Source of the DNA: Tachypleus tridentatus
Taxonomy: Eukaryota > Arthropoda > Merostomata > Xiphosura > Limulidae
Length of the DNA stretch: 64,000 nt
Direction of reading: 5' to 3'
Assembly (NCBI RefSeq): GCF_004210375.1
Contig: NC_134834.1
Span: forward strand, 15,175,857 to 15,239,856
The notes beneath the pieces were generated by a model. That model saw only the letters and a program-made list of their open reading frames with translations, did not search any database and was not told where the DNA came from. A program made the translations under genes and the position numbers. Below are positions 38,001-53,000 of this stretch, piece after piece; within the stretch, counting starts at the first letter, position 1, and every line of letters starts with the position of its first letter.

Positions 38001-41000
38001 CATATTTACTCACATTTAAAGCACAGATTAAAAGATCCACTGAAACATACACCACTAACAGAAGATGGAATTTCTGTAAGGAATATAACCAAAATAAATA
38101 AAAGTTTCTGTTTACTAAATATTTTATATATAATCTTCATTTTTTAAATATTAGAGTGACATAATATAAATTATTTTTTTCCAAAAGTGGGGGAAAAAAT
38201 AGTAATTGCTGAAACAAATATTACGAATTGTCTAGATGAAAATTCTCTGTATATAATCATTTATCTGTGTTTGTGTTTGGGAACTTGCTTTATATCTCTG
38301 CAAAATAGTTTCTTTAAATATTTTTAGGAGATAAATGTCCATGTTATATAGTTATTAATTGTTTATGATATAGCTTAAAGTGTCTGTGTGTTTTCGTAAT
38401 ATTGCTCTGCTTACGGTATAAATAACTTGAAAAGAGTAACAAATGTGAAAAGAACAGCCCTGAAATTACATGAAAAAAGCAAAAATAAATGTTTACTAAT
38501 GTTAACTTGGATCTATTTACAGAATATTAACATGAATTTACTTACAAAATTGTAACATGGATTTACTTAGGTAATATCACAGAATATTTTCGAAATACTG
38601 ACGTGGGTCAGAATACTATAGAATGTTAACACGTGTATATTTATAATACAAGACAGACGTCAACCATGGGTCTATTTAAATAGGTCTAATTAGAGAATGT
38701 CACGTGGGCCTGTTCATATGGTATTCTTGAATGTTAACATGGGTCTACTCACAGAATATTCCACAATGTTAACATGGGTTTACTCACAGCGTCACAAAAG
38801 AGGTACAAAGATAAAGTCATGTGAGTTAGTGTCGTCACTGGTGTGCACAGTATCCATGGTAACAGGAACATTCTACTATCCTGAAAACCAAAAACATCAA
38901 AATCAGTAAACTAGCAAATATATTCGGTATTATTGTATTTTATATAATGTTTATCTTAGTAATCCAGAGAAACAGCTACGAACCTATTCTGTACTGATAT
39001 ATTATTACAATGTGTATGTTACTAATCCAGAGAAACAGCTACGAACTTATTCTGTACTGATATATTATTACAATGTGTATCATAGTAATTCAAAGAAACA
39101 GCTACGAACCTATTCTGCACTGATATATTATTACAATGTGTATCTTAGTAATTCAGATAAACAGCTACGAACCTATTCTGTACTGATATATTATTACAAT
39201 GTGTATCTTAGTAATCCAGAGAAACAGCTACGAACCTATTCTGTACTGATATATTATCACAATGTGTATCTTAGTAATCCACAGAAACAGCTACGAACCT
39301 ATTCTGTACTGATATATTATCACAATGTGTATCTTAATAATTCAGAGAAACAGCTACGAACCTATTCTGTACTGATATATTATTACAATGTGTATCATAG
39401 TAATTCAAAGAAACAGCTACGAACCTATTCTGCACTGATATATTATTACAATGTGTATCTTAGTAATTCAGATAAACAGCTACGAACCTATTCTGTACTG
39501 ATATATTATTACAATGTGTATCTTAGTAATTCAGATAAACAGCTACGAACCTATTCTGTACTGATATATTATTACAATGTGTATCTTAGTAATCCAGAGA
39601 AACAGCTACGAACCTATTCTGTACTGATATATTATTACAATGTGTATCTTAGTAATTCAGAGAAACAGCTACGAACCTATTCTGTACTGATATATTATCA
39701 CAATGTGTATCTTAGTAATCCACAGAAACAGCTACGAACCTATTCTGTACTGATATATTATCACAATGTGTATCTTAATAATTCAGAGAAACAGCTACGA
39801 ACCTATTCTGTACTGATATATTATAACAATATGTATGTTAGTAATCCACAGAAACAGCTACGAACCTATTCTGTACTGATATATTATCACAATGTGTATC
39901 TTAGTAATCCACAGAAACAGCTACGAACCTATTCTGTACTGATATATTATAACAATATGTATGTTATTAACCAAAATAAACGGGTTAGGAAAATTCTAGT
40001 GCTTATTAGAGAAAGCTATTATTCTCGCTGTAGCAGGTTGCAGCAAGACGTTATTGTTACAAATGAATCATAAAATGAGAAACCTTTTCAACTGCAAACA
40101 AAACATTTTCTCTGATTATTGTGCAAACGTTCTCTCACGCGCTATTACATAGGAGTGTGAGTTAATGTAATACCTCATATGTTTCGGTTAAGGAAGTAGC
40201 CAGCTACCTTCCTGTGGATTTAGAAAAGTAAAATTAGAAAAGGAAAAAGACAGTGGAAAAATAATGGCGGAACAAGTAAGGAGAAATTGGTAAAAGGAAG
40301 TTTCACAGTAAGAGAAAACCATTTCCTGGGAATAAAGAATCCGAAACGTTATTTGAAACGGAAGACAAATACGAGAAAGTCCGAGAGAAATAGTAGATGG
40401 ATTTATAGGAAAAGTAGAAACAGAGATAAATGAGAGAAAATTAGATGACAAACGATGACCAGGAAAAGTATTTAATTAATTACTAAACGTGACGGAAAAA
40501 AAAAATAAACTCAATTACACAGCGATTGGCTGTAACAAGAGAAGATAAACTCATTACACTGTGATTGGCTGTAACAATAGAAGATAAACTCACCTGCACT
40601 GTGATTGGCTGTAACAAGAGAAGATAAACTCACCTGCACTGTGATTGGCTGTAACAATAGAAGATAAACTCACCTGCACTGTGATTGGCTGTAACAGAAG
40701 TTTTGTCAGTACTGATTCCCTAACTTTTTATGTCATTCATTATTATTGTCACGCTTTACAAAATTAGGGAACAGATTGTAGTACAAACAAGAGCTCCTCC
40801 AACAAAACAAGAAAATTAAGGGTCATATGGCAGATATAGTTGAAAATTGAGTTTATTAACCAATACCCTAGCAACGATTCACTGGTTAATGGAGTTTCGA
40901 CAATAATGTCAATCACTATGAAAATTAGATACTCACCACACATAATCCAACCAAGAGTAAAACCGAGGAAGGCACACAAAGTCCTGAACATACAAGTAGC

Positions 41001-44000
41001 AAGAGATTCAGTCCAAGTAACACTGAAACAATGTAAATAATGTGAACATTAACCAGTTAAATAATAAAAATAGTATAAACTTTTAATACTAAACAATGTA
41101 ACTAATGTAAACATACAGTAGTTAAATAATAAAAATAGTATCAACTTTTAATACTAAACAATGTAAATAATGTAAACATACAGTAGTTAAATAATAAAAA
41201 TAGTATAAACTTTTAATACTAAACAATGTAAATAATGTAAACATACACTAGTTAAATAATAAAAATAGTATAAACTTTTAATACTAAACAATGTAAATAA
41301 TGTAAACATACAGTAGTTAAATAATAAAAATAGTATCAACTTTTAATACTAAACAATGTAAATAATGTAAACATACAGTAGTTAAATAATAAAAATAGTA
41401 TAAACTTTTAATACTAAACAATGTAAATAATGTAAACATACACTAGTTAAATAATAAAAATAGTATAAACTTTTAATACTAAACAATGTAAATAATGTAA
41501 ACATACAGTAGTTAAATAAAAAAAAATAGTATAAACTTTTAATACTAAACAATATAAATAATGTGAATATACAGTAGTTAAATAATAAAAATAGTATAAA
41601 CTTTTAATACTAAACAATATAAATAATGTAAACATACAGTAGTTAAATAATAAAAATAGTATAAACTTTTAATACTAAACAATGTAAATAATGTAAACAT
41701 ACAGTAGTTAAATAAAAAAAATAGTATAAACTTTTAATACTAAACAATGTAAATAATGTAAACATACAGTAGTTAAATAAAAAAAATAGTATAAACTTTT
41801 AATACTAAACAATATAAATAATGTGAATATACACTAGTTAAATAATAAAAATAGTATCAACTTTTAATACTAAACAATGTAACTAATGTAAACATACAGT
41901 AGTTAAATAATAAAAATAGTATAAACTTTTAATACTAAACAATGAAAATAATGTAAACATACAGTAGTTAAATAATAAAAATAGTATAAACTTTTAATAC
42001 TAAACAATGTAACTAATGTAAACATACAGTAGTTAAATAATAAAAATAGTATAAACTTTTAATACTAAACAATGTAACTAATGTAAACATACAGTACTTA
42101 AATAATAAAAATAGTATCAACTTTTAATACCAAAAAATGTAAATAATGTAAACATACAGTAGTTAAATAATAAAAATAGTATAAACTTTTAATACTAAAC
42201 AATGTAAATAATGTAAACATACAGTAGTTAAATAATAAAAATAGTATCAACTTTTAATACCAAAAAATGTAAATAATGTAAACATACAGTACTTAAATAA
42301 TAAAAATAGTATCAACTTTTAATACCAAAAAATGTAAATAATGTAAACATACAGTAGTTAAATAATAAAAATAGTATAAACTTTTAATACTAAACAATGT
42401 AAATAATGTAAACATACACTAGTTAAATAATAAAAATAGTATAAACTTTTAATACTAAACAATGTAAATAATGTAAACATACAGTAGTTAAATAATAAAA
42501 ATAGTATAAACTTTTAATACTAAACAATGTAACTAATGTAAACATACACTAGTTAAATAACAAAAATAGTATAAACTTTTAATACTAAACAATGTAAATA
42601 ATGTAAACATACAGTAGTTAAATAATAAAAATAGTATAAACTTTTAATACTAAACAATGTAACTAATGTAAACATACAGTAGTTAAATAATAAAAATAGT
42701 ATCAACTTTTAATACTAAACAATGTAAATAATGTAAACATACAGTAGTTAAATAATAAAAATAGTATAAACTTTTAATACTAAACAATGTAACTAATGTA
42801 AACATACAGTAGTTAAATAATAAAAATAGTATCAACTTTTAATACTAAACAATGTAAATAATGTAAACATACAGTAGTTAAATAAAAAAAATAGTATAAA
42901 CTTTTAATACTAAACAATATAAATAATGTGAATATACACTAGTTAAATAATAAAAATAGTATAAACTTTTAATACTAAACAATATAAATAATGTAAACAT
43001 ACAGTAGTTAAATAATAAAAATAGTATAAACTTTTAATACTAAACAATGTAACTAATGTAAACATACAATAGTTAAATAATAAAAATAGTATAAACTTTT
43101 AATACTAAACAATGTAAATAATGTAAACATACAGAAGTTAAATAATAAAAATAGTATAAACTTTTAATACTAAACAATATAAATAATGTAAACATACAGA
43201 AGTTAAATAATAAAAATAGTATAAACTTTTAATACTAAACAATGTAACTAATGTAAACATACAGTAGTTAAATAATAAAAATAGTATAAACTTTTAATAC
43301 TAAACAATATAAATAATGTAAACATACAGAAGTTAAATAATAAAAATAGTATAAACTTTTAATACTAAACAATGTAACTAATGTAAACATACAGTAGTTA
43401 AATAATAAAAATAGTATAAACTTTTAATACTAAACAATGTATTTCGTTTTTTTTTTCCGTGTTTTCCATGACCATCTTCGTGGTTTCTCTTTGTTTTAAC
43501 AAAAGGCTACACAATGGGGTATCTGCCCTCTGTGCTTCGCGGGGAATCGAATACTGGATTTTAGAGTTGTATCCTATAAACGTCGTTCGTTTTGGAAACT
43601 GATTTAAAGTTCTGTTTGACTAATCAAAAATGATGTTCACTAAACATCAATATGGTCATTAAAAGTTAAATTTAAGTCAAACGGTAAATTCATTCTTCCC
43701 ACTTACCTCCTAGTGGCACTCTACGGACTTACAACACTAGAAACAGGGCTTCGATATCCGTGGTGGTCAGAGCCAGATAGTCCATTGTGTAGCTTTTTCC
43801 TTAACTACAAACAAAAAGAATCCTTCCCCTTTAAATGCAGAGAAATCATTTTATTCTTAAATTACAACAAAATCACTCTTAATGCCATGTTCGTGATGAC
43901 GAGAAACCCACTTGAAGTAAAAATGTATCTCAGGACGGCTGGTACGGGTATTAACACTTACTAATCAAGCAGAGAGAAATATTTCGACTTTTTTAGGTCA

Positions 44001-47000
44001 TGTTCAGGTTAACCTGAGATATATTTTTAACATCGTATGTACATTTTTGCCAGATTTTTAACACCTGTGAAATATCTTGTATGCGTTAAAGTTAAAACAA
44101 AAAATGAGGTCTGTAACAGACCTGTAACACAGTAACAGTTGATATTTATACTTAAAAGAAACGCCATAACTTACGTTTTAGTGTGAAAGAATAATAAACT
44201 CTCATTGGCTGTACAAGTCTGTGCTCACCTGTGTCGTCTATGACTGTTATCACGTGAAAAATAGCGAGAGTTATGGCAGCTGTATAAAGACCCTGTAAAC
44301 AAAAACAATGTTAAAATATTAGCCTATTGGATACGAGTTTAGCTCTCTGGTTAGGTATGTTTTAAGGTATTGCGTTCAATTTTGCGTGTCTTGGGAACTG
44401 AATTGAACCTTTCAAAACGGTTGAGAGGTGAGCTACTAAGATAACATCTGGGATGAAAGGTCATATAAAGACAAGTTAGGGTCAAAAGTGTTTTGTCTTC
44501 AAAAACAAGAAGAGTTGGGAAAGATTTGATTGTGTTATCGTAGAATACTAAAGTGATAGTGGTAGGAAACGTTTCCAGCTGAAACAGTTTTATTTGTATA
44601 GGAAGATGTTTGGCCTTTGGAATTGGTTGCACTCAGTTATGGGGGTTGCAGTTAGTTTAAAGGATTTTAAAGGAGAGCTCGATAGACATTTGAATTATAA
44701 GGGCTGACTTCAAGCTACTGGATGAACACACTAGATAGAGCAACAAGCGATAGAAACAAGAAGAAATGATAAACTAACGATAGTGGAATACGTATAGACT
44801 AAGACAAGGGTTCCCAGACCTGCGAAGCTTCACATTCGAAAGAAAAGAACTTTCTGGTGCTTTAATAATAAATACACTAAAAATAGAAACAATCGGTCAC
44901 TAACACCAGATAAAGTTTACTTCAAGCTTTCAGAATATAAATCTATAATAATATCAATATGTAAAGACAAATTTTTACTTCTACTTAGTTGTTCAAACAT
45001 TTCCACTTGTAAAATTTATATCAGTAAAAGTAGAGTGTGCTTATTTATTTATTAGTGGCTCGGATGGGCTTGTTTTTGTTCACAAAGTAGATCAATATTT
45101 GGAGTTATGGTCGTTACTTCTAAGCGCAAATCATCTTTAATATTAAGCCTGTTTCTAAATTTTGTCTTTGTAGCTGTATACAGTGAAAATGTTTATTCAC
45201 AAAGATATGTTGTTGGAAAACACATCCAGTTTTTCAAAACTCTGTTACGTATTTCAGGATATTCCATGGTCATTACTCTGTTACTTATTTCAGGATATTC
45301 CATGGTCATTACTCTGTTACGTATTTCAGGATATTCCATGGTCAAAACTCTGTTACGTATTTCAGGATATTCCATGGTCATTACTCTGTTACTTATTTCA
45401 GGATATTCCATGGTCATTACTCTGTTACTTATTTCAGGATATTCCATGGTCATTACTCTGTTACGTATTTCAGGATATTCCATGGTCAAAACTCTGTTAC
45501 GTATTTCAGGATATTCCATGGTCATTACTCTGTTACGTATTTCAGGATATTCCATGGTCATTACTCTGTTACTTATTTCAGGATATTCCATGGTCATTAC
45601 TCTGTTACGTATTTCAGGATATTCCATGGTCAAAACTCTGTTACGTATTTCAGGATATTCCATGGTCATTACTCTGTTACGTATTTCAGGATATTCCATG
45701 GTCATTACTCTGTTACTTATTTCAGGATATTCCATGGTCATTACTCTGTTACGTATTTCAGGATATTCCATGGTCAAAACTCTGTTACGTATTTCAGGAT
45801 ATTCCATGGTCATTACTCTGTTACGTATTTCAGGATATTCCATGGTCATTACTCTGTTACTTATTTCAGGATATTCAATGGTCATTACTCTGTTACGTAT
45901 TTCAGGATATTCCATGGTCATTACTCTGTTACTTATTTCAGGATATTCCATGGTCATTACTCTGTTACTTATTTCAGGATATTCCATGGTCATTACTCTG
46001 TTACGTATTTCAGGATATTCCATGGTCATTACTCTGTTACTTATTTCAGGATATTCCATGGTCATTACTCTGTTACTTATTTCAGGATATTCCATGGTCA
46101 TTACTCTGTTACGTATTTCAGGATATTCCATGGTCATTACTCTGTTACTTATTTCAGGATATTCCATGGTCATTACTCTGTTACGTATTTCAGGATATTC
46201 CATGATCATTACTCTGTTACTTATTTCAGGATATTCCATGGTCATTACTCTGTTACGTATTTCAGGATATTCCATGGTCATTACTCTGTTACTTATTTCA
46301 GGATATTCCATGGTCATTACTCTGTTACGTATTTCAGGATATTAAATGGTCAAAACTCTGTTACGTATTTCAGGATATTCCATGGTCATTACTCTGTTAC
46401 GTATTTCAGGATATTCCATGGTCATTACTCTGTTACGTATTTCAGGATATTCCATGGTCATTACTCTGTTACTTATTTCAGGATATTCAATGGTCATTAC
46501 TCTGTTACTTATTTCAGGATATTCCATGGTCATTACTCTGTTACTTATTTCAGGATATTCCATGGTCATTACTCTGTTACGTATTTCAGGATATTCCATG
46601 GTCATTACTCTGTTACTTATTTCAGGATATTCCATGGTCATTACTCTGTTACTTATTTCAGGATATTCCATGGTCATTACTCTGTTACTTATTTCAGGAT
46701 ATTCCATGGTCATTACTCTGTTACGTATTTCAGGATATTCCATGGTCATTACTCTGTTACTTATTTCAGGATATTCCATGGTCATTACTCTGTTACTTAT
46801 TTCAGGATATTCCATGGTCATTACTCTGTTACGTATTTCAGGATATTCCATGGTCATTACTCTGTTACGTATTTCAGGATATTCCATGGTCATTACTCTG
46901 TTACTTATTTCAGGATATTCCATGGTCATTACTCTGTTACGTATTTCAGGATATTCCATGGTCAAAACTCTGTTACGTATTTCAGGATATTCCATGGTCA

Positions 47001-50000
47001 TTACTCTGTTACGTATTTCAGGATATTCCATGGTCATTACTCTGTTACTTATTTCAGGATATTCCATGGTCATTACTCTGTTACGTATTTCAGGATATTC
47101 CATGGTCAAAACTCTGTTACGTATTTCAGGATATTCCATGGTCATTACTCTGTTACGTATTTCAGGATATTCCATGGTCATTACTCTGTTACTTATTTCA
47201 GGATATTCAATGGTCATTACTCTGTTACGTATTTCAGGATATTCCATGGTCATTACTCTGTTACTTATTTCAGGATATTCCATGGTCATTACTCTGTTAC
47301 TTATTTCAGGATATTCCATGGTCATTACTCTGTTACGTATTTCAGGATATTCCATGGTCATTACTCTGTTACTTATTTCAGGATATTCCATGGTCATTAC
47401 TCTGTTACGTATTTCAGGATATTCCATGGTCATTACTCTGGTCATTACGTATTTCAGGATATTCCATGGTCATTTCTGTTACTCTGTGTTACGTATTTCA
47501 GGATATTCCATGGTCATTACTCTGTTACTTATTTCAGGATATTCCATGGTCATTACTCTGTTACGTATTTCAGGATATTCCATGGTCAAAACTCTGTTAC
47601 GTATTTCAGGATATTCCATGGTCATTACTCTGTTACGTATTTCAGGATATTCCATGGTCATTACTCTGTTACTTATTTCAGGATATTCCATGGTCATTAC
47701 TCTGTTACGTATTTCAGGATATTCCATGGTCATTACTCTGTTACTTATTTCAGGATATTCCATGGTCATTACTCTGTTACTTATTTCAGGATATTCCATG
47801 GTCATTACTCTGTTACGTATTTCAGGATATTCCATGGTCATTACTCTGTTACTTATTTCAGGATATTCCATGGTCATTACTCTGTTACTTATTTCAGGAT
47901 ATTCCATGGTCATTACTCTGTTACGTATTTCAGGATATTTCATGGTCATTACTCTGTTACTTATTTCAGGATATTCCATGGTCATTACTCTGTTACGTAT
48001 TTCAGGATATTCCATGGTCATTACTCTGTTACGTATTTCAGGATATTCCATGGTCATTACTCTGTTACGTATTTCAGGATATTCCATGGTCATTCCTCTG
48101 TTACTTATTTCGGGATATTCCATGGTCATTACTCTGTTACGTATTTCAGGATATTCCATGGTCAAAACTCTGTTACGTATTTCAGGATATTCCATGGTCA
48201 TTACTCTGTTACGTATTTCAAGATATTCCATGGTCATTACTCTGTTACTTATTTCAGGATATTCCATGGTCATTACTCTGTTACTTATTTCAGGATATTC
48301 CATGGTCATTACTCTGTTACGTATTTCAGGATATTCCATGGTCATTTGAATCCAAAATTGTGTAATTTCTTTTTGCTGAAATTTTGTTTTTAGAGTAATG
48401 AGTTGAAATTTCTATTAGGCTGTTCTTTCTTTTTCAAAGACAATTGTTGGTATTTGTAGAGTCAACAAAGGGATTTTGAATCCAAAGTAAGTTTTCTAAA
48501 TGAGGAAGGAAGTACTCCCCAATAGTTGCACACAAATCAGATACATGCTGCAAGACTGAAATGTTTACATTTTCGCTTAAAGAAATTTCACATTTAAAAA
48601 AATCACTGAGATTTTCCAAGCGATCAAGTTCTTCCATCAGTGTACATTCACCACAAAGTTTTAGCTTATATTCTGAGCTTTGAAGTACGCTACCCCGGTA
48701 CCCTGCATTGTAGCATTCACTTCATTCCAGGTCGTCATGACCAGGTGGGTTAAGGTGTTCGACTCGTAATCTGAGAGTCGCGGGTTCGAATCCTCGTAGC
48801 ACCAAACATGCTCGCCCTTTCAGGCGTGGGAACGTTATAACGTGACGATCAATCCCACTATTCGTTGGTAAAAGAGTAGCCCAAGAGTTGGCGGTGGGTG
48901 GTGATGACTAGCTGCCTTTCCTCTTGTCTTACACTGTTAAATATGGGACGGCTAGCGCATGTAGACCTCGTGTAGCTTTGCGCGAAATTCAAAAGCAAAA
49001 GCACATCTGTAAGGTTGTGGGTTCTGGTTTTGTTTCAGAGTGATGCAGCAAATATAACCTTCAGCTGTTTAATCTTTGAGCTCCGTTTTCAGCGTTTCAA
49101 ATCCATTTCTTACGTCATCATATTTTTTTTAAATTTCCAATTCTTCTTTTTTCTCTTTTCATAAGTTACTAACAAGTGACGTCACACAAATCATCAAGAC
49201 GGAGATCTGGTGATTTTGTTTGCATTGCTTCTCATCTCCATCTGAAAGCTAATCTACTGATGTATTCGTTGTCAATATTAAAGTAATGAGGCACTCTCTG
49301 TTCAAAACGTAGGACCTTCAGTTATCGAGTCCATTAAAACTAATGAATATTCATATTTTGTTTTAAGTACACGTAGGCGGAAGATTACTAACGAATTTAA
49401 TTAAGTGAAACATCACATTAGATAATAAATAATTGAAACGTAACGCCAGCTGGCATCGAAGTCAGTAGGAAGTTTCTGAATTAATTGTATACGTACACAA
49501 AGAAACATATGTGTGTGTTCAGTGTACCATTTTCAGAAAGTTACTGTAGTCTCGTGCGGGCTAGTAATAATGGTTGTTTGGTCTTATTTTATCAAAATTT
49601 TACTGTGAAAAACAGCACTCGCCGCTTACCCAAAATGGACGACGCTATAAAGGATATCTGCTGTTGTGTGACTGGGTTGTCAAGTCGAAGGTAATCCTTG
49701 TGATAACGGATAACACTTAAGAGGTGCTACAGGGTTATCATATCGAAGATAACATGATGTAACACAAATTTTGTTCCTGGATAGTGTGTGTTATTTTTTA
49801 ATTACTTATGTTGTAAAAGTACAGAAAATAACCATTATTCCCTTCAAACTTTGCTTTTGTGACCTGGATAACGAAATTTAGAGATTAACCTATTTTTTAT
49901 GTAAAAACGGACAAATTTGCACATTTTCATTTACATAAGGTCTGAATAAAACAACATATGAATCAAGATTTACATGTATTTATACTAAAGTTATACAAAA

Positions 50001-53000
50001 ATGTTTAGAAGTGAGTAGTTTTTCGAGATTTGTGACTGTAATGTAAATCACTTTCACGTATCAGTCCCTAAATATAGTCTCCCATCATGTTTTCGTTATA
50101 CGCTCCTTGATAGCGGCGTTCAAAGTCTAGTATATCTTAGTGGAATCGCCCGCCTTGTTCCTATGAGTATGCTTCCACGCCCTCCTTGAATTTATCAAGA
50201 TGAGCGTCTAGGATATGATCTTTCAGGGACATCCTGCATCCCATTTTGCCGTAGTTCTTCACCAGAGCCTCAACCAGTTCCACATAATTTTCAGCCTTGT
50301 GATTACCTAAGAAGCTCCGAAGCTTTTTTTCCTTCCTGTTGAGCTTCTTGGGGAATTCTGTGCACTCCAGGATCTTCTTTATTTGTGGTCCAACGAAGAC
50401 ACCAGCTTTGAATTTTTTCTCAGGCAGCTTAGGGAAAAAAGTCTCAAAGGTACTTGAAGGCTGCAGACTCCTTATCAAGAGCTGTGACAAATTGTTTCAT
50501 AAGTCCCAGTTTTATGTGCAATGGTGAGAACAACACCTTCTGGAGGCCCATTAGTGGCTCACACTTGAAATTATGCCTCCACCACAGGGAACGCGGTCCG
50601 TTGTGGCCAGTGCTTCCTGTTGTAGTGTGTTGCGGTGTACCTGCTGTCCCAAAGACAAAGATAACAGGGAAACTTGGTAAAGCCTCCGTGAGACCCATCA
50701 GGAATGCCACCATTTTGAAGTCTCTGATAACCTCCCAGTCATATTCATCATACTTCAAGACTTCTAGCAAGGTCTTGACGCTGTTGTATTCCTCTTTGAG
50801 GTGCACCGAATGAGCCAGAGGAAGAGACAGGTACTTATTCCTGTTATGGAGCAGCACAGCTTTGAGTCTTCTGGATGAGCTATCATTGTAGAGTCGCCAC
50901 TTGTTCGGGTTACAGGCAATTCCAATTGCCTCGCACAGACCGGATACATTGTGGCAGGAGCAGAGTCCATCTTGATGGGTGAAGAAGCTTGAAAAATGTC
51001 GGTGATGCTTCCTCTGACTTGTACACTTTCATTCTTGAAAAGTCTTGTAAGTTTTACAACATTCTAGAAAGTTCTTGAACATTCTCGTAAGTTCTACAAC
51101 ATTCTAGAAAGTTCTTGAAAATTCTAGTAAGTTCTACAACATTCTAGAAAGTTTTTGAAAATTCTTGTAAGTTCGAGAAAATTCTCTATCAGCTACTCAG
51201 CACTGAATCTACCTGGAATGTTCTGGAAAATTGGTAAATTTGAAAATTTTATTACCCAGATCACAAAAACAAAGTTTTAAGAGAAAAATAGGTCTTTTCC
51301 ATTTACTTCAGGCATAAGCAACTGGGAAATAACACTTTCTGTCCAGGAACAAGAAAATGTATTTTTTTTTTTTTTACAAAGTGTTATTAACTTTTACAAC
51401 CTGACACGTAAAACTGAAAATCAGACACCGTACGTAGAATCTTCGACCAACCGAACACCACGATACTTCCAAATTTAAATTTGGCGTTTTGCCAAATGTC
51501 TCTTTTGTAAAGGACCTTGAAGTTAGGGCTTTTGAAACGGTCGCGAGATCGAAATCTCGCCGAACATGTTCTTCTTTTCGATTCTGTCCCCCCTCCAGTG
51601 GCTCAGAGTATGACTGCAGACTTAAAACGCTAGAAACCGAGTTTCAATACCAGTGGTGGGCAGAGAACAAGTGGCCTATTGTGTAACTTTAGGCTTAATT
51701 TTCAACAAACAAATAAATATTTCTAACTCCTTCATTTCTTTTAAAATGTTTTCTTGTTACGCCGCTTGTTCTTCCAAATACGGTTAATAGTGTCCAGAAT
51801 TGTTTTTCAAAAACTGGATAGACTACAGGCTTAGCATTAAAGGTCAGGAAAGAAAGCACTTATTTTAATTAATAAAGACAGATTCCTTACAAAATGTCTC
51901 TCACTGGTACATCGGCAAGTCTAAGGATTTACAACGCTAAAACCAGCAGTTAGATTCCCTTCAATAGACACAGCAGATAGCCTGATATGATTTAGTTATA
52001 AGAAAAACGCATTCTCATGTTACAGCAAATAAAGCAGAGGCAAAACAAGATATAGGCAATCTGACGACGAAAGACATTTTACAACAAATATAGAAAAGAT
52101 AAAACAAGAAGTAATTGTCGTTAAGACTGAACAGACTCAGACATGGCTTTTAATAGTTTCAATAGTAACTGTACATTATATGACAGCTTTTGCTTAAACT
52201 ATCAGGTCGTTGTTCGAAAATAATTGTCTATAATTAAGAACGATCCTAAGACTTAAGCAGAACTCTACCCAATTCAGAACCGCTAACTGTTAGAAAATAA
52301 GGCAGATATAACCTACAGTTAACCGAATAGCGGTGTGATTAACTTTCTCATTTATAAAATGCTCACATCCGGAGAACATTTTCAGTGCATGTGGAACCTA
52401 GGACTTTTCTACTTTGCACGCAACCACAAGATCACCCTGTAAACCCCACTGTAAACTTTAATTTTTGACCTTAATATCTAGATCTTCTGATGATTTTACT
52501 GAATAAAGATACATAATACAAGAGACGGGAATTAAATTATTGAATACACGTTTTAAGAATGTAATATTGATTTTGATTAAAAAACAGTTTGTAGAAAATA
52601 TTCCTGAAACAACTTATTTGGAGTGAGATGTAATACAATAGATATTTTAAAAAGTCACTATTACGTTTATCATTAGCGTTAAAACAGCTCGTATAAAAAT
52701 GTGGTTCAGAATTCTAGACACATACACGTACCGTTTATTTCGTGACACTAGTGATTATAGGTAGTAATTCACTAACATGTCATCAAATCATCAAAAATAA
52801 TTGTACAAAATAAATAACCTAAAATTCTTAAACAACCTATAAGTGGCTTTGAAATGGAGAGCTGAGGATATTTGTCAATACAGGAACGAAGTCTGTATAT
52901 AAAAACAATTGTAATTAGACCTAATATGTATATAACAACAATTGTAGTTAGGCCTAATATTTATATAACAACAATTATAGCTAGGCCTAATATGTATATA

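Noticed and set aside
39012-40073. 353-codon frame as a gene
   Set aside because: It is made of the 63-bp intronic minisatellite; no splice or homology support.
30128-48344. CRISPR-like array interpretation of the tandem repeats
   Set aside because: Units are contiguous without unique spacers, and the window is clearly a eukaryotic nuclear genome.
45107-48349. Very long open frames of 412 and 667 codons as repeat-protein genes
   Set aside because: They follow from a stop-free 36-bp unit. Three frames are open at once, variants alter amino acids, and the region lies in an intron of a gene on the other strand.
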